Source of the DNA: Rhizobium rosettiformans W3
GTDB taxonomy: Bacteria > Pseudomonadota > Alphaproteobacteria > Rhizobiales > Rhizobiaceae
DNA length: 64,000 nt
Assembly (NCBI RefSeq): GCF_004912135.1
Contig: NZ_STGU01000015.1
Coordinates: 16,262-80,261 of the forward strand
Direction of reading: 5' to 3'
The position numbers were made by a program, and so were the translations under genes. Position 1 is the stretch's first letter, and each line of letters begins with the position of its first letter. A model generated the notes under the pieces. The model was given only the letters and a program-made list of their open reading frames with translations. It did no database searches and was not told the DNA's origin. Positions 46,920-58,301 of this stretch are shown one piece after another.

Positions 46920-47348
46920 ATGAGCAAGATGATCTTCATCAACCTGCCGGTCACCGACCTCAATGCCTCGACCCGCTTTTACGAGGCGCTGGGGGCGACG
47001 AAGAACCCGCAGTTTTCCAACGAGAACGCGGCCTGCATGATGCTCTGCGACACGATCGGCGTCATGATCCTCACGCACGACTATTACGGCAGCTTCACGA
47101 AGCGGCCCATTGCAGACGCCAAGGCGACAAGCCAGATGCTGCTGGCGCTGACCGTCGAGGCGCATGCGGATGTCGACCGGGTGCTGAGTGCTGCCACGGC
47201 CGCAGGGGGCCGGCCGGATCCGAACCCGCCGCAGGATCACGGCTTCATGTGGAGCCGGTCGGTCGAGGACCCCGACGGGCATGTCTGGGAGATCTTCTGG
47301 ATGGACCCTGCCGCAGCTGCCGGCGACACGACCGGTGTCGACGCCTGA
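46920..47348 (+). CDS. VOC family protein (glyoxalase/PhnB-like)
   Basis: 142 residues. IFINLPVTDLNASTRFYEAL at the start and a C-terminal DPDGHVWEIFWMDPA with metal-ligand Glu are family typical; the middle Gln/His position is less clear. It is spaced 6 bp after the DGPF gene and 11 bp before the sigma factor, so it is one unit. Confidence 0.9.
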   Translation: MSKMIFINLPVTDLNASTRFYEALGATKNPQFSNENAACMMLCDTIGVMILTHDYYGSFTKRPIADAKATSQMLLALTVEAHADVDRVLSAATAAGGRPDPNPPQDHGFMWSRSVEDPDGHVWEIFWMDPAAAAGDTTGVDA

Positions 47349-47359
47349 GGGCAATGCCG

Positions 47360-48733
47360 ATGGTTGACCGCGCGGCGGCCAAGTCCATACTCCGGCTCAT
47401 GACACGGGATGGACGGGCGATCGAAACTTCCTCGTTGCCCCAAACGGATAACCGCGCGGCGCAAGACGTCGAGACGATCTTCAGAATGGAGCGGGTCCGG
47501 CTGATTGCCGGGCTCGCCAAACATGTGGGCGATATCAGCCTGGCGGAAGAACTGGCGCAGGACGCGCTGGTCGCTGCACTGGCCACCTGGCCTCAGAAGG
47601 GCACGCCGCCCAATCCCGGCGGCTGGCTGATGACCACGGCGAAGCGCCGCGCCGTGGATCTGTGGCGGCGTCGCCGGATGATGGCGCGGCACGAGGCAGC
47701 ACTCTCGCACGACATCGAGACGGGGCGGGCGAGCGACCATGCCGCGATCGAGGCGTCCATCGACGACGAAATCGGCGACGAGCGCCTGTCGCTGATCTTC
47801 ACCGCCTGCCATCCGCTTCTCTCCCGCGACCAGCGCACGGCGCTGACGCTGAAGATCATCGGCGGGCTGACGACGGAGGAGATCGCCCGCGCCTTCCTGA
47901 CGCAGGAGACGACGGTGGCGCAGCGCATCGTCAGGGCCAAGAAGCTGCTGCGAGACGCGGGCATAAGCTTCGAGGTGCCGGTCGGGGCAGAGCGCGATGC
48001 CCGCCTCGCCTCGGTGCTCGAGGTGATCTATCTGATCTTCAACGAGGGTTATGCCGCAAGCAGCGGCGACGATCTGATCCGGCCGCAGCTCTGCCAGGAG
48101 GCGATGCGGCTCGGCCGCATTCTTGTCGGCCTTGCACCCGAGGAGCCGGAGGCGCACGGGCTTCTCTCACTGATGGAGCTGCAGGCCTCGCGCTTCAAGG
48201 CACGGGTGGCCCCGGATGGCAGCGCACTGACGCTCGAGACACAGAACCGAAGGCTTTGGGACAGGTTGCTGATCCAGCGCGGATTGGACGGACTGGAAAG
48301 CGTGAAGCGGCTCGATGGCGAAGACGGGGTCCACGCGCTGCAGGCGGCCCTTGCGGCCGTGCATGCGCGGGCGGCGCGGTTCGAGGATACGGACTGGCGC
48401 GAAAGTGCCAACCTGTATGACCGCCTCATCGAACGCGTCCCCTCGCCCGTGGTCGCGCTGAACCGGGCGGTGGCGCATGCGATGGCGTCAGGGCCTGAGG
48501 TGGGGTTGATGCTGCTGGCGGAGATCGAGGATGAACCGTCCCTCGCGGGCTACGCGCCGCTCTATGCCGCCAAGGGGGATTTTCTGATGCGGCTTCAGCG
48601 CATGGCCGAGGCGCGGGAGGCGTTCGACCGGGCGGCCGGTTTCAGCGAAAATGCGGTGGAACGGGCGTTTCTGCTGGGGAGGGTCGCGGAATGCGGTAAG
48701 GCTCTGAGGGCCGCCCGATCTCCAGAGTCATGA
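47360..48733 (+). CDS. ECF42-type RNA polymerase sigma factor with C-terminal extension
   Basis: 457 residues from the ATG at 47360 (GAGGG eight bases upstream); ATG 47354 and 47399 are alternatives. Sigma-2 region VRLIAGLAKHVGDISLAEEL, with AQDALVAALATWP and NPGGWLMTTAKRRAVD; sigma-4 DQRTALTLKIIGGLTTEEIARAF. A long C-terminal domain (about 190-455, DUF6596/TPR-like, with NEGYAASSGDDLIRPQLCQE) replaces a separate anti-sigma factor, the hallmark of ECF42. No anti-sigma gene is present. Confidence 0.9.
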   Translation: MVDRAAAKSILRLMTRDGRAIETSSLPQTDNRAAQDVETIFRMERVRLIAGLAKHVGDISLAEELAQDALVAALATWPQKGTPPNPGGWLMTTAKRRAVDLWRRRRMMARHEAALSHDIETGRASDHAAIEASIDDEIGDERLSLIFTACHPLLSRDQRTALTLKIIGGLTTEEIARAFLTQETTVAQRIVRAKKLLRDAGISFEVPVGAERDARLASVLEVIYLIFNEGYAASSGDDLIRPQLCQEAMRLGRILVGLAPEEPEAHGLLSLMELQASRFKARVAPDGSALTLETQNRRLWDRLLIQRGLDGLESVKRLDGEDGVHALQAALAAVHARAARFEDTDWRESANLYDRLIERVPSPVVALNRAVAHAMASGPEVGLMLLAEIEDEPSLAGYAPLYAAKGDFLMRLQRMAEAREAFDRAAGFSENAVERAFLLGRVAECGKALRAARSPES

Positions 48734-48740
48734 CAAACAA

Positions 48741-48770
48741 AAAAGCCGGGTGATCGCTCACCCGGCTTTT
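48741..48770. terminator. Bidirectional terminator between the sigma factor and rplQ genes
   Basis: AAAAGCCGGGTGA and TCACCCGGCTTTT form a perfect 13-bp stem around TCGC, with A-run before and T-run after, so it can stop transcription from both sides. Confidence 0.95.
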
Positions 48771-48797
48771 TTTCATCCTTCCCTTACGGGAGGAAAC

Positions 48798-49220
48798 TTA
48801 CGCTGCTTCAGCTTCGGCCTCAGCGGCGACGCGGGCCTTGTCGGCTGCGCCCTTGGCGTCAACGTCGCGCTCGACGAACTCGATGACAGCCATGGCGGCG
48901 TTGTCGCCCTGGCGGAAACCGGCCTTCATGATGCGCAGGTAGCCGCCGTTGCGGGTGGCGTAGCGCGTTGCGATGGCGTCGAAGAGCTTCTTGACGGCAT
49001 CGACGTCCTTGATCTGCGAGATGGCCTGACGACGAGCGTGCAGGTCGCCGCGCTTGCCGAGGGTAACCAGCTTCTCGACGATCGGGCGAATTTCCTTCGC
49101 CTTCGGGAGCGTGGTGACGATCTGCTCATGGGTGATGAGCGAGGCAGCCATGTTGGCGAACATCGCCTTACGGTGGCTGGCAGTACGGTTCAGCTTGCGG
49201 CCGGCTTTCTGGTGGCGCAT
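48798..49220 (-). CDS. rplQ: 50S ribosomal protein L17
   Basis: 140 residues, [20 protein letters not shown] at the start. The C-terminus has an acidic Ala/Glu tail (EAEAEAA) beyond the core of about 120 residues, as in other rhizobia. Last gene of the alpha-type unit, ending at the shared terminator. Confidence 0.97.
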   Translation of the reverse strand: MRHQKAGRKLNRTASHRKAMFANMAASLITHEQIVTTLPKAKEIRPIVEKLVTLGKRGDLHARRQAISQIKDVDAVKKLFDAIATRYATRNGGYLRIMKAGFRQGDNAAMAVIEFVERDVDAKGAADKARVAAEAEAEAA

Positions 49221-49335
49221 TGCTATTCTCCTTTGAGTGCAGGCTCTGTCTCAGAGGCTGCCGTTTCCTGACACATACGGGCATTCACCCGCAGTTTGAC
49301 TGGAAAAGGCAGAGACGGCCCTGCCTTTATCTTTT

Positions 49336-50346
49336 TCAGTACTGGTCTTCGTAGCGCTTGGCGAGATCTTCGATGTTCTCGGGCGGCCATGCCGGTACTT
49401 CCATACCGAGGTGCAGGCCCATGGAAGCGAGAACTTCCTTGATTTCGTTCAGCGACTTGCGGCCGAAGTTCGGCGTGCGCAGCATTTCTGCCTCGGTCTT
49501 CTGGATCAGATCGCCGATGTAAACGATGTTGTCGTTCTTCAGGCAGTTTGCCGAGCGGACCGAAAGCTCCAGCTCGTCGACCTTCTTGAGCAGCGCCGGG
49601 TTGAAGGCGAGCTCGGTGACGGCTTCCTCTTCGGCTTCCTTCTGCGGCTCGTCGAAGTTGACGAAGACGCCGAGCTGGTCCTGGAGGATGCGGGCGGCAA
49701 ATGCGACAGCGTCCTCACCGGTGACGGAGCCATCGGTCTCGATGGTCATCAGCAGCTTGTCGTAGTCGAGAACCTGGCCCTCGCGGGTGTTTTCGACCTT
49801 GTAGGACACCTTCTTGACCGGCGAGTAGAGGCTGTCGACCGGGATGAGGCCGATCGGAGCGTCTTCCGCGCGGTTGCGCTCGGCCGGGACGTAACCCTTG
49901 CCGTTGTTGACCGTGAACTCCATGCGGATCTCGGCGCCCTCGTCGAGGGTGCAGATCACGTGGTTGGGGTTCAGGATCTCGATGTCGCCGACCGTCTGGA
50001 TGTCACCGGCGGTTACAACGCCCGGACCCTGCTTGCGGACAACCATGCGCTTGGCATCGTCGCCGTCCATCTTGATGGCGATTTCCTTGATGTTCAGGAC
50101 GATGTCGGTGACATCTTCGCGAACGCCCGGGATAGACGAGAACTCGTGCAGAACGCCGTCGATCTGGACAGCCGTAACAGCTGCACCACGAAGCGACGAC
50201 AGGAGAACGCGACGCAGAGCGTTGCCGAGCGTCAGGCCGAAGCCACGCTCGAGCGGCTCGGCGACGAGGGTCGCCTTGGTGCGGCCGGAGGAGGAAAATT
50301 CCACCTTGTTCGGCTTGATCAGTTCCTGCCAATTCTTCTGAATCAT
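49336..50346 (-). CDS. rpoA: RNA polymerase alpha subunit
   Basis: 336 residues. The N-terminal dimerisation/assembly domain (about 1-230, [13 protein letters not shown] [20 protein letters not shown]) is joined by an acidic linker ([12 protein letters not shown]) to the C-terminal domain (about 250-320) with [19 protein letters not shown] and the helix-hairpin-helix of UP-element contacts. It lies between rpsK and rplQ, as usual. Confidence 0.98.
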   Translation of the reverse strand: MIQKNWQELIKPNKVEFSSSGRTKATLVAEPLERGFGLTLGNALRRVLLSSLRGAAVTAVQIDGVLHEFSSIPGVREDVTDIVLNIKEIAIKMDGDDAKRMVVRKQGPGVVTAGDIQTVGDIEILNPNHVICTLDEGAEIRMEFTVNNGKGYVPAERNRAEDAPIGLIPVDSLYSPVKKVSYKVENTREGQVLDYDKLLMTIETDGSVTGEDAVAFAARILQDQLGVFVNFDEPQKEAEEEAVTELAFNPALLKKVDELELSVRSANCLKNDNIVYIGDLIQKTEAEMLRTPNFGRKSLNEIKEVLASMGLHLGMEVPAWPPENIEDLAKRYEDQY

Positions 50347-50443
50347 GATTTTACCTTCCGTTCGCCATCACCATTCAATCGTGACGGCCGAATATGAGAA
50401 GCACCGGGAAGGCGAATCGCCTGCCCGGCAAAACGAAGAATGA

Positions 50444-50833
50444 TTAGACGCGACGCTTCTTGCGCGGACGGCAGCCATTGTGCGGGATCGGGGTCACGTC
50501 GCGGATGGACGTGATCATGAAGCCGGCAGCCTGGAGGGCGCGCAGAGCGGATTCACGACCCGAACCCGGACCGCAAACTTCCACTTCGAGAGACTTCATG
50601 CCGTGTTCCTGAGCCTTCTTGGCGCAGTCTTCAGCAGCGATCTGGGCAGCGAACGGGGTCGACTTACGCGAACCCTTGAAGCCCTTGGCACCAGCAGACG
50701 ACCAGGCAATTGCGTTGCCCTGAGCGTCGGTGATGGTGATCATCGTGTTGTTGAAGGTCGAGTTGACGTGGGCAACGCCCGACGAGATATTCTTGCGTTC
50801 GCGACGGCGGACGCGTGCGGCTTCCTTGGCCAT
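50444..50833 (-). CDS. rpsK: 30S ribosomal protein S11
   Basis: 129 residues when started at 50833 ([17 protein letters not shown]), preceded by AAGAAAGGTAAGACC; the frame is open 60 bases further upstream. Core contains [20 protein letters not shown] and the C-terminal [12 protein letters not shown]. It lies after rpsM, with an interval containing a repeat hairpin. Confidence 0.97.
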   Translation of the reverse strand: MAKEAARVRRRERKNISSGVAHVNSTFNNTMITITDAQGNAIAWSSAGAKGFKGSRKSTPFAAQIAAEDCAKKAQEHGMKSLEVEVCGPGSGRESALRALQAAGFMITSIRDVTPIPHNGCRPRKKRRV

Positions 50834-50889
50834 GGTCTTACCTTTCTTGATCTCTTCGCCGCCGTAGTTCCAGCGGCTCCACCTTGAAG

Positions 50890-50957
50890 CCAATAGGCAG
50901 TAGGCAGGAGGCAGTAAGGGATCCCTACTGCCTCCTGCCCAAGACCTATTGCCTGCA
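50890..50957. repeat. Heptanucleotide-type hairpin repeat between rpsM and rpsK
   Basis: GGCAGGAGGCAGTA (50904-50917) and TACTGCCTCCTGCC (50927-50940) pair perfectly over 14 bp, loop AGGGATCCC. Flanks carry further 7-base units (AATAGGCAGTAGGCA on the left, CCTATTGCC on the right). Repeats of CCT(A/C)(C/T)TG units are found between genes in several bacteria. It interrupts the ribosomal cluster. Confidence 0.75.
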
Positions 50958-50959
50958 AA

Positions 50960-51328
50960 TTACTTCTTCTTACCAGCGATCGCCTTCGCCGGACCCTTGC
51001 GAGTGCGGGCGTTGGTGTGCGTGCGCTGACCGCGAACCGGCAGACCACGACGATGGCGCAGGCCACGGTAGCAGCCGAGGTCCATCAGACGCTTGATGTT
51101 CATCGCGGTTTCGCGACGCAGGTCACCTTCAACCTGGTAATCGCGGTCGATGGTTTCGCGGATCTGGAGGACTTCAGCGTCGGTCAGCTGGTGAACGCGC
51201 TTGTCAGCCGGAAGACCGACCTTCTCCATGATTTCCGATGCGAACTTCGGGCCGATCCCGTGAATATAGGTCAGCGCGATAACAACGCGCTTCGCAGTCG
51301 GGATGTTGACGCCAGCGATACGTGCCAC
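50960..51328 (-). CDS. rpsM: 30S ribosomal protein S13
   Basis: 122 residues. [20 protein letters not shown] at the start; [22 protein letters not shown] at the C-terminus. First gene of the alpha-type unit after adk, from which it is separated by 232 bp that may hold an additional promoter (for example TTGGTT, 16 bases, TGTAAT near 51397-51424). Confidence 0.97.
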   Translation of the reverse strand: MARIAGVNIPTAKRVVIALTYIHGIGPKFASEIMEKVGLPADKRVHQLTDAEVLQIRETIDRDYQVEGDLRRETAMNIKRLMDLGCYRGLRHRRGLPVRGQRTHTNARTRKGPAKAIAGKKK

Positions 51329-51560
51329 GCCTATTCTCCTTGCTTCCAGTTGCCATCCGGCAAGTGGTGTCTCGTTACACGGCCCAAAGGGACCGCAATT
51401 ACAAATCGGGTTCTCGACAAACCAAAACGATCGAACCCGGTCTCCCAGCGTTTTGGAAGAACGCGCCGATCGCAGTCATGTCGCGAGTTGGCGCGGTCTT
51501 TAACGGAATCGATCGACAAAAGCAACCGACCCCGCGAAGATTCTTGGGACTGCCAGGCCT

Positions 51561-52207
51561 TTAGAGCTTGGCGAGGATGGCTTCGATCTCGCCGGTGACG
51601 GCATCGATCTCGCCCATGCCGTCGACCGAATGCAGCTTACCCTTGGCGTGGTAATAACCGATCAGCGGCGAGGTTTCCTTGTAGTAGGCCTGCAGGCGAG
51701 TACGGACGGTCTCGCGATTGTCGTCCGGACGACGCTTGAAGTGGGTCGAACCACACTTGTCGCAGACGCCTTCCACCTTCGGCTTCAAGTTTTCGTCGTG
51801 GTAACCCGCACCGCAGTTGGCGCAGGTGTAACGACCGGCGATTCGATCCGCGAGGATCTCGTCGTCGACGCGGATCTCGACGACCGCCGACAGATCGAGG
51901 TTCTTGCCGGACAGCATGGCCTCAGTGGCATCGGCCTGCACGAGCGTGCGCGGGAAACCATCGAGGATGAAGCCATTGGCGCAGTCGGGCGCATCGATGC
52001 GCTCGGAAACGATGGCGATGACGATCTCGTCGGAAACGAGCTTGCCGGCGTCCATGACAGCCTTGGCGCGCTTGCCGACCTCCGTGCCGGCGGCAACCGC
52101 GGCACGAAGCATATCACCGGTGGAGAGCTGCGGGATGCCGTGCTTCTCCACGATCCGCTGGGCCTGGGTCCCCTTCCCCGCGCCCGGCGGTCCTAACAGA
52201 ATCAGTC

Positions 52208-52211
<4 letters not shown>
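51561..52211 (-). CDS. adk: Adenylate kinase, zinc-type lid
   Basis: 216 residues. Converts ATP and AMP to two ADP. P-loop GPPGAGKGT (8-16). The LID carries four cysteines, Cys130, Cys133, Cys150 and Cys153, forming a structural zinc site as in Gram-positive and rhizobial enzymes. It overlaps the secY stop by 4 bp (ATGA), so translation is coupled. Confidence 0.96.
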
Positions 52212-53548
<1,337 letters not shown>

Positions 53549-53746
53549 AGAATTCTCCGCCAACCTAAACCGGTGACGGGAAACCGTCAGTACCGGAGGC
53601 TATTCGTTCAAACTGTTTTTTCAGAAAACAGGGCGCGGAGAGAAGTTGCGACGCAACCGCATGCCTCACACCCTTGTTTTCCAGATGACCCGGAGGACAA
53701 AACGACGTCCATTCCGTCCTGGGATCGTGAGGCTCACATATGGGAG

Positions 53747-53780
53747 CAAAATCGCCCGGTGTGAAGCACCCCGGGCGATT
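53747..53780 (-). terminator. Terminator-like hairpin between rplO and secY
   Basis: On the minus strand ATCGCCCGG (53779-53771), loop GGTGCTTCACA, CCGGGCGAT (53759-53751), then TTTTG. It follows the rplO stop by 10 bp, so it can end the spc unit or regulate read-through into secY. Confidence 0.75.
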
Positions 53781-53789
53781 GTCTTTCAC

Positions 53790-54269
53790 TTATTCAGCGG
53801 CTTCCTTGGCTGCTTCAAGCAGCTTGATGGAACCGCCAGCCTTTTCGATCTTCTCGACGGCGGCCTTGGAGGCGCCGGCAACTTCGATCGTGAGCTTGGC
53901 CTTCAGTTCGCCGTCGGACAGGACGCGAACGCCGTCCTTGGCGCGGCGGATCACGCCGGCTGCCTTGAGCGAAGCAGCATCAACCGTTGCCTTGGCGTCG
54001 AGCTTGCCAGCATCGATCGCGGTCTGGATACGGCCGAGCGATACGGTGACGTATTCAGAAGCGAAGATGTTGTTGAAGCCGCGCTTCGGCAGGCGACGAT
54101 AGATCGGCATCTGGCCGCCTTCGAAGCCGTTGATGGCAACGCCGGAACGAGCCTTCTGACCCTTCACACCGCGACCACCGGTCTTGCCCTTGCCGGAGCC
54201 GATACCGCGACCTACGCGGATACGTTCCTTGGAGGCGCCTTCGTTGTCTTTGATTTCATTCAGTTTCAT
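53790..54269 (-). CDS. rplO: 50S ribosomal protein L15
   Basis: 159 residues when started at 54269 ([20 protein letters not shown]), which is preceded by GGGGGAAGTCATC; the frame is open 57 bases further. [20 protein letters not shown] is the family core. Last gene before a terminator-like hairpin. Confidence 0.97.
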   Translation of the reverse strand: MKLNEIKDNEGASKERIRVGRGIGSGKGKTGGRGVKGQKARSGVAINGFEGGQMPIYRRLPKRGFNNIFASEYVTVSLGRIQTAIDAGKLDAKATVDAASLKAAGVIRRAKDGVRVLSDGELKAKLTIEVAGASKAAVEKIEKAGGSIKLLEAAKEAAE

Positions 54270-54285
54270 GATGACTTCCCCCGTC

Positions 54286-54495
54286 TCACTTCTCGTCGAC
54301 GACGCGAACGAGATGCTGGACAGCACGGATCATGCCGCGAACCGAAGGAGTGTCCTCCAGGGTGCGGACCCGGTGCATCTTGTTGAGGCCCAGACCGATG
54401 AGCGTCTTGCGCTGCACTTCCGGACGGCGAATGGGCGAACCGATCTGCTCGATCGTGATCGTCTTTGCTTCAGTCTTCTTCGTAGCCTTAGCCAT
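54286..54495 (-). CDS. rpmD: 50S ribosomal protein L30
   Basis: 69 residues, bacterial L30: an N-terminal lysine-rich head ([20 protein letters not shown]) and [20 protein letters not shown]. It lies between rpsE and rplO, 14 and 16 bp from its neighbours. Confidence 0.96.
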   Translation of the reverse strand: MAKATKKTEAKTITIEQIGSPIRRPEVQRKTLIGLGLNKMHRVRTLEDTPSVRGMIRAVQHLVRVVDEK

Positions 54496-54509
54496 GGTTC
54501 AGACTCCTC

Positions 54510-55079
54510 TTATTCTTCAGCAGCGTTGCCAGAGGCAGCGCGGCGAGCCTGGAGGGTGGCATACTTCAGGCCACGCTGAGCAGCGATGTCCTTCGGATGC
54601 ACCTGAGCCTTCAGCGCGTCGAAGGTTGCGCGAACCATGTTGTAGGGGTTCGACGAACCGGTCGACTTGGCGACGACGTCCGACATGCCGAGCGTCTCGA
54701 AGACGGCGCGCATCGGACCACCGGCGATGATACCGGTACCGGCCTTGGCGGAGCGAAGGAGAACCTTGCCGGCGCCGTGACGGCCGTTGACGTCGTGATG
54801 CAGAGTGCGGCCATCACGCAGGGGAACGAAAATCATATCGCGCTTGGCAGCTTCGGTTGCCTTGCGGATGGCTTCCGGCACTTCACGTGCCTTGCCATGG
54901 CCGAAGCCTACACGACCCTTCTGGTCGCCGACGACGACGAGGGCTGCGAAGCCAAAACGACGGCCGCCCTTGACGACCTTGGCGACGCGGTTGATGGCGA
55001 CCAGCTTGTCGACAAACTCGCTATCGCGCTCTTCACGGTTCTGACGGTCATCCCGCGAACCACGCTTTTCTTGTGCCAT
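54510..55079 (-). CDS. rpsE: 30S ribosomal protein S5
   Basis: 189 residues. The double-stranded RNA-binding and GHMP-like halves are normal ([39 protein letters not shown]). It follows rplR with a 142-bp interval containing hairpins. The C-terminal tail [13 protein letters not shown] is acidic and specific to the group. Confidence 0.97.
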   Translation of the reverse strand: MAQEKRGSRDDRQNREERDSEFVDKLVAINRVAKVVKGGRRFGFAALVVVGDQKGRVGFGHGKAREVPEAIRKATEAAKRDMIFVPLRDGRTLHHDVNGRHGAGKVLLRSAKAGTGIIAGGPMRAVFETLGMSDVVAKSTGSSNPYNMVRATFDALKAQVHPKDIAAQRGLKYATLQARRAASGNAAEE

Positions 55080-55221
55080 TGTCCTTTTCCTTTTTCTTTT
55101 CCGGGTGCAATCGGCAGATTACGCAAAGTTCCACCCTGCCCTTGCGGGTCAAGGTGGAATCCGGTGTGACCGGCTTAAAGCCGGAAATCCACCCGAACGC
55201 AAGCCCGGGTGGAAATTCATT
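55080..55221 (-). other. Hairpin-rich interval between rplR and rpsE
   Basis: On the minus strand three hairpins follow the rplR stop: CCACCCG/CGGGTGG, CCGGCTT/AAGCCGG and CCACC/GGTGG (the last enclosing CCC/GGG). None is followed by a U-run. Neighbouring ribosomal genes are usually spaced 10-20 bp, so this 142-bp interval is unusual; it could be an inserted palindromic element or a control site. Confidence 0.6.
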
Positions 55222-55584
55222 TTAGAAGGTCAGACCACCTTCACGAGCCGCTTCGGCGAGAGCCTTGATGCGGCCATGATAGATGAAGGCGCCACGGTCG
55301 AAGACGACTTCCTTCACGCCAGCCTTGACGGCACGCTCGGCGACCAGCTTGCCAACGGCAGCTGCTGCTGCGATGTCGGCGCCGGTCTTGAGCTCGCCCT
55401 TCAGGCCGCCATCGAGCGTCGAAGCAGCGGCAAGGGTCTTGCCAGCGACGTCGTCGATGATCTGAGCGTAGATGTTCTTCGAAGAGCGATGTACCGACAG
55501 ACGCGGACGGCCATTTGCCACCGCCTTGATCTGACGCCGTACGCGGTTCGCACGGCGAACAAGTGCTTCTTTTCTGCTTGCCAT
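55222..55584 (-). CDS. rplR: 50S ribosomal protein L18
   Basis: 120 residues. [20 protein letters not shown] at the start and the C-terminal [20 protein letters not shown] motif are typical. It binds 5S rRNA with L5 (rplE upstream). Preceded by rplF 13 bp away. Confidence 0.97.
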   Translation of the reverse strand: MASRKEALVRRANRVRRQIKAVANGRPRLSVHRSSKNIYAQIIDDVAGKTLAAASTLDGGLKGELKTGADIAAAAAVGKLVAERAVKAGVKEVVFDRGAFIYHGRIKALAEAAREGGLTF

Positions 55585-55596
55585 TTCGCGCGATCC

Positions 55597-56130
55597 TTAC
55601 TTCTTCTTGCCTTCTTTGCGGACGATCCGCTCTTCGGCATACTTGACGCCCTTGCCCTTGTAGGGCTCCGGACCGCGATATTCGCGGATCTCGGCGGCGA
55701 CCTGGCCGACCTGCTGCTTGTTGATGCCGGACACGATGATTTCGGTCGGCTTCGGAACAGCGATCGAGATACCGACCGGCGGCTCATACACGACGTCGTG
55801 GCTGAAGCCGAGTGCGAGCTGCAGGTTCTTGCCCTGGAGCGACGCACGGTAACCAACGCCGTTGATTTCGAGCTTGCGCTCGTAACCGTCCTTAACACCC
55901 TTGAAGATGTTCTCGATCATCGTGCGGGACATGCCCCACTTCGAACGAGCATCCTTGGAGTCGTTGTTCGGCTGTACGACAACGGCGTTGTCTTCGAGCT
56001 TCACGGAGATTTCGTCATTCGCGACGAAGAAAAGTTCACCCTTCGGGCCCTTCGCCGTGACCTTCTGGCCATCGACGGCGGCAGTCACACCAGCCGGAAC
56101 CGGAACGGGCTTCTTACCGATACGAGACAT
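55597..56130 (-). CDS. rplF: 50S ribosomal protein L6
   Basis: 177 residues, two L6 folds ([20 protein letters not shown] onward and [20 protein letters not shown], with the C-terminal [15 protein letters not shown]). Full length. Confidence 0.97.
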   Translation of the reverse strand: MSRIGKKPVPVPAGVTAAVDGQKVTAKGPKGELFFVANDEISVKLEDNAVVVQPNNDSKDARSKWGMSRTMIENIFKGVKDGYERKLEINGVGYRASLQGKNLQLALGFSHDVVYEPPVGISIAVPKPTEIIVSGINKQQVGQVAAEIREYRGPEPYKGKGVKYAEERIVRKEGKKK

Positions 56131-56173
56131 AGTTTTTATCCTGTCTGTTCGCTATGGAGATCCCCTGCCCGTC

Positions 56174-56572
56174 TTAGAAGACGGAGCAGAGTACCTCACC
56201 ACCAACGTTCTGTTCGCGAGCCTGGTGATCGGCCATCACGCCCTTCGGAGTCGAAAGGATGGTGATGCCGAGGCCGTTCGCGACCTGCGGGATGGACTTG
56301 ACCGAGACATAAACTCGGCGGCCCGGCTTGGATACGCGGCCGATCTCGCGGATGACCGAAGCACCTTCGTAGTACTTCAGTTCGATCGTGAGTTCAGACT
56401 TGCCATTGCCATAATCGACTTGGCTGTAGCCACGGATGTAACCCTCGGCCTGCAGAACGTCGAGAACGCGGGCACGGAGCTTGGAGGCCGGAGTGGAAAC
56501 GGAGCTCTTGCGGCGAGCTGCGCCATTCCGGATACGGGTGAGCATATCGCCCAACGGATCAGTCATCGTCAT
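56174..56572 (-). CDS. rpsH: 30S ribosomal protein S8
   Basis: 132 residues. [20 protein letters not shown] in the N-terminal half and [20 protein letters not shown] at the end. In E. coli S8 represses the spc unit by binding its rplE leader; no such site was tested here. Confidence 0.97.
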   Translation of the reverse strand: MTMTDPLGDMLTRIRNGAARRKSSVSTPASKLRARVLDVLQAEGYIRGYSQVDYGNGKSELTIELKYYEGASVIREIGRVSKPGRRVYVSVKSIPQVANGLGITILSTPKGVMADHQAREQNVGGEVLCSVF

Positions 56573-56584
56573 ATTGGCGTCTCC

Positions 56585-56890
56585 TTACCAGCTCGACTTC
56601 ACAACGCCCGGCACCTTGCCGGTGTTGCCAAGCTCGCGAAGCGCGATACGCGACATTCCAAGCTTGCGGTAGAATGCACGCGGACGACCGGTGACTTCGC
56701 AACGGTTGCGAATACGGGTCTTGGAGCCGTCGCGCGGCAGTTCTGCCAGCTTCAGGGTAGCCTTGAACCGCTCTTCAATCGGAAGAGCCTGGTTCATGAT
56801 GATCGCCTTCAGGCCGGCACGCTTTGCGGCCTGGCTCGCGGCAATCTTGCGGCGGCGCTTGTTCTTTTCAACTGCGCTTGTCTTCGCCAT
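56585..56890 (-). CDS. rpsN: 30S ribosomal protein S14 (long type)
   Basis: 101 residues without the CxxC zinc pairs, so the long C-minus form. Ends [20 protein letters not shown]. 12 bp upstream of rpsH. Confidence 0.97.
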   Translation of the reverse strand: MAKTSAVEKNKRRRKIAASQAAKRAGLKAIIMNQALPIEERFKATLKLAELPRDGSKTRIRNRCEVTGRPRAFYRKLGMSRIALRELGNTGKVPGVVKSSW

Positions 56891-56923
56891 ATCGAAGTTC
56901 CTCTTCTACGCTCGTCGTTACGG

Positions 56924-57481
56924 TTACTGACGGAACGGGAAGTTGAACTCTTTCAGAAGAGCCCGAGCTTCGTCGTCGTTGGTCGCCGTCGTGCAAACGA
57001 TGATGTCCATGCCCCACATCTGATCAACCTTGTCGTAGTTGATCTCCGGGAACACAATGTGCTCCTTGATGCCCATGGCGAAGTTGCCACGGCCGTCAAA
57101 GGACTTCGGGTTCAGGCCGCGGAAGTCGCGAACGCGCGGAAGCGCGATGTTGACCAGGCGGTCCAGGAACTCGTACATGCGGGCGCCGCGCAGGGTGACC
57201 TTTGCGCCGATCGGCATGTTTTCGCGGACCTTGAAGCCAGCGATCGAGTTGCGGGCCTTGGTGACAACCGGCTTCTGGCCGGCGATCGCTGCAAGGTCAG
57301 CCGCTGCAACGGAGGGCTTCTTGGAGTCGGCAGTTGCCTCACCCACGCCCATGTTGATCACGATCTTGTCGAGCTTCGGGATCTGCATTTCGTTGGCGTA
57401 GGAGAACTGCTCCTGCATAGCCTTGCGAATGCGGTTTACGTATTCGGCCTTGAGCCGCGGCTCATACTTTGCCTCAGCCAT
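56924..57481 (-). CDS. rplE: 50S ribosomal protein L5
   Basis: 185 residues; [20 protein letters not shown] and [20 protein letters not shown]. It binds 5S rRNA. The first 8 bases overlap the end of rplX. Confidence 0.97.
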   Translation of the reverse strand: MAEAKYEPRLKAEYVNRIRKAMQEQFSYANEMQIPKLDKIVINMGVGEATADSKKPSVAAADLAAIAGQKPVVTKARNSIAGFKVRENMPIGAKVTLRGARMYEFLDRLVNIALPRVRDFRGLNPKSFDGRGNFAMGIKEHIVFPEINYDKVDQMWGMDIIVCTTATNDDEARALLKEFNFPFRQ

Positions 57482-57782
57482 CGATCACTTCTCCCGAACG
57501 CTTGGCTACACGAACCTTCTTGCCGTCAACGACCTTGAAACCGACGCGGGTCGGCTTGCCGTCCTTGTCGGCGATCGCGATGTTCGACAGATGGATCGAA
57601 GCTTCCTTGCTGATGATGCCGGCTTCCGCGGTCTGCGTCTGGCGCTGGTGGCGCTTGACAACATTGATGCCACGGACAACCGCACGGTCTTCCTTCGGCA
57701 GGACCTGGAGGACTTCGCCCGAACGGCCCTTGTCCTTGCCAGCAAGTACGACGACCTTGTCGCCCTTACGAATCTTGTTCAT
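57474..57782 (-). CDS. rplX: 50S ribosomal protein L24
   Basis: 102 residues, KOW motif near residues 7-30 ([18 protein letters not shown]). Overlaps rplE by 8 bp. Confidence 0.97.
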   Translation of the reverse strand: MNKIRKGDKVVVLAGKDKGRSGEVLQVLPKEDRAVVRGINVVKRHQRQTQTAEAGIISKEASIHLSNIAIADKDGKPTRVGFKVVDGKKVRVAKRSGEVIDG

Positions 57783-57797
57783 CGCTCGTCGCTCCCC

Positions 57798-58166
57798 TTA
57801 CAGTACTTCCGGAGCCAGCGAGATGATCTTCATGTGGTTCTTGGCGCGAAGTTCGCGCGGAACCGGTCCGAAGATACGGGTGCCGATCGGCTCTTTCTTG
57901 TTGTCGATAAGAACGGCTGCGTTGTTATCGAATCGAATGACGCTGCCGTCGGCGCGACGGATGTCCTTGGCGGTGCGAACGACAACCGCCTTCATCACGT
58001 CACCCTTCTTCACGCGGCCGCGCGGGATCGCTTCCTTGATCGAAACGACAATGATGTCGCCGATCGAAGCGTACTTGCGCTTGGAACCGCCCAGCACCTT
58101 GATGCACATGACACGACGTGCGCCGGAATTATCCGCCACGTCGAGGTTAGTCTGCATCTGAATCAT
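57798..58166 (-). CDS. rplN: 50S ribosomal protein L14
   Basis: 122 residues; [20 protein letters not shown] at the start, full length. First gene of the spc-type unit, with a 231-bp interval behind rpsQ that contains an intrinsic terminator and a possible promoter. Confidence 0.97.
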   Translation of the reverse strand: MIQMQTNLDVADNSGARRVMCIKVLGGSKRKYASIGDIIVVSIKEAIPRGRVKKGDVMKAVVVRTAKDIRRADGSVIRFDNNAAVLIDNKKEPIGTRIFGPVPRELRAKNHMKIISLAPEVL

Positions 58167-58228
58167 GTCAGGTCGCCTTCTTGTTGTAACCCGAACGGTT
58201 GGGCCGAGGCCCCCTATCCGGGCTTATG

Positions 58229-58257
58229 ATAAATTTCTGATGTGCGCGGGAAGACAA
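58229..58257 (-). promoter_or_regulatory. Possible spc-unit promoter upstream of rplN
   Basis: TTGTCT (58257-58252), 17-base spacer, ATTTAT (58234-58229) on the minus strand, about 63 bp before the rplN start. It lies just after the rpsQ terminator. The -10 match is modest. Confidence 0.35.
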
Positions 58258-58301
58258 ATACAGGGTGGTTTCCCATAAGAGACCTTCCGTGCGCTCAAAG
58301 C

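Noticed and set aside
55901..57538. 545-aa open frame antisense to ribosomal protein genes
   Set aside because: It crosses six certain ribosomal genes on the other strand and has no domain.
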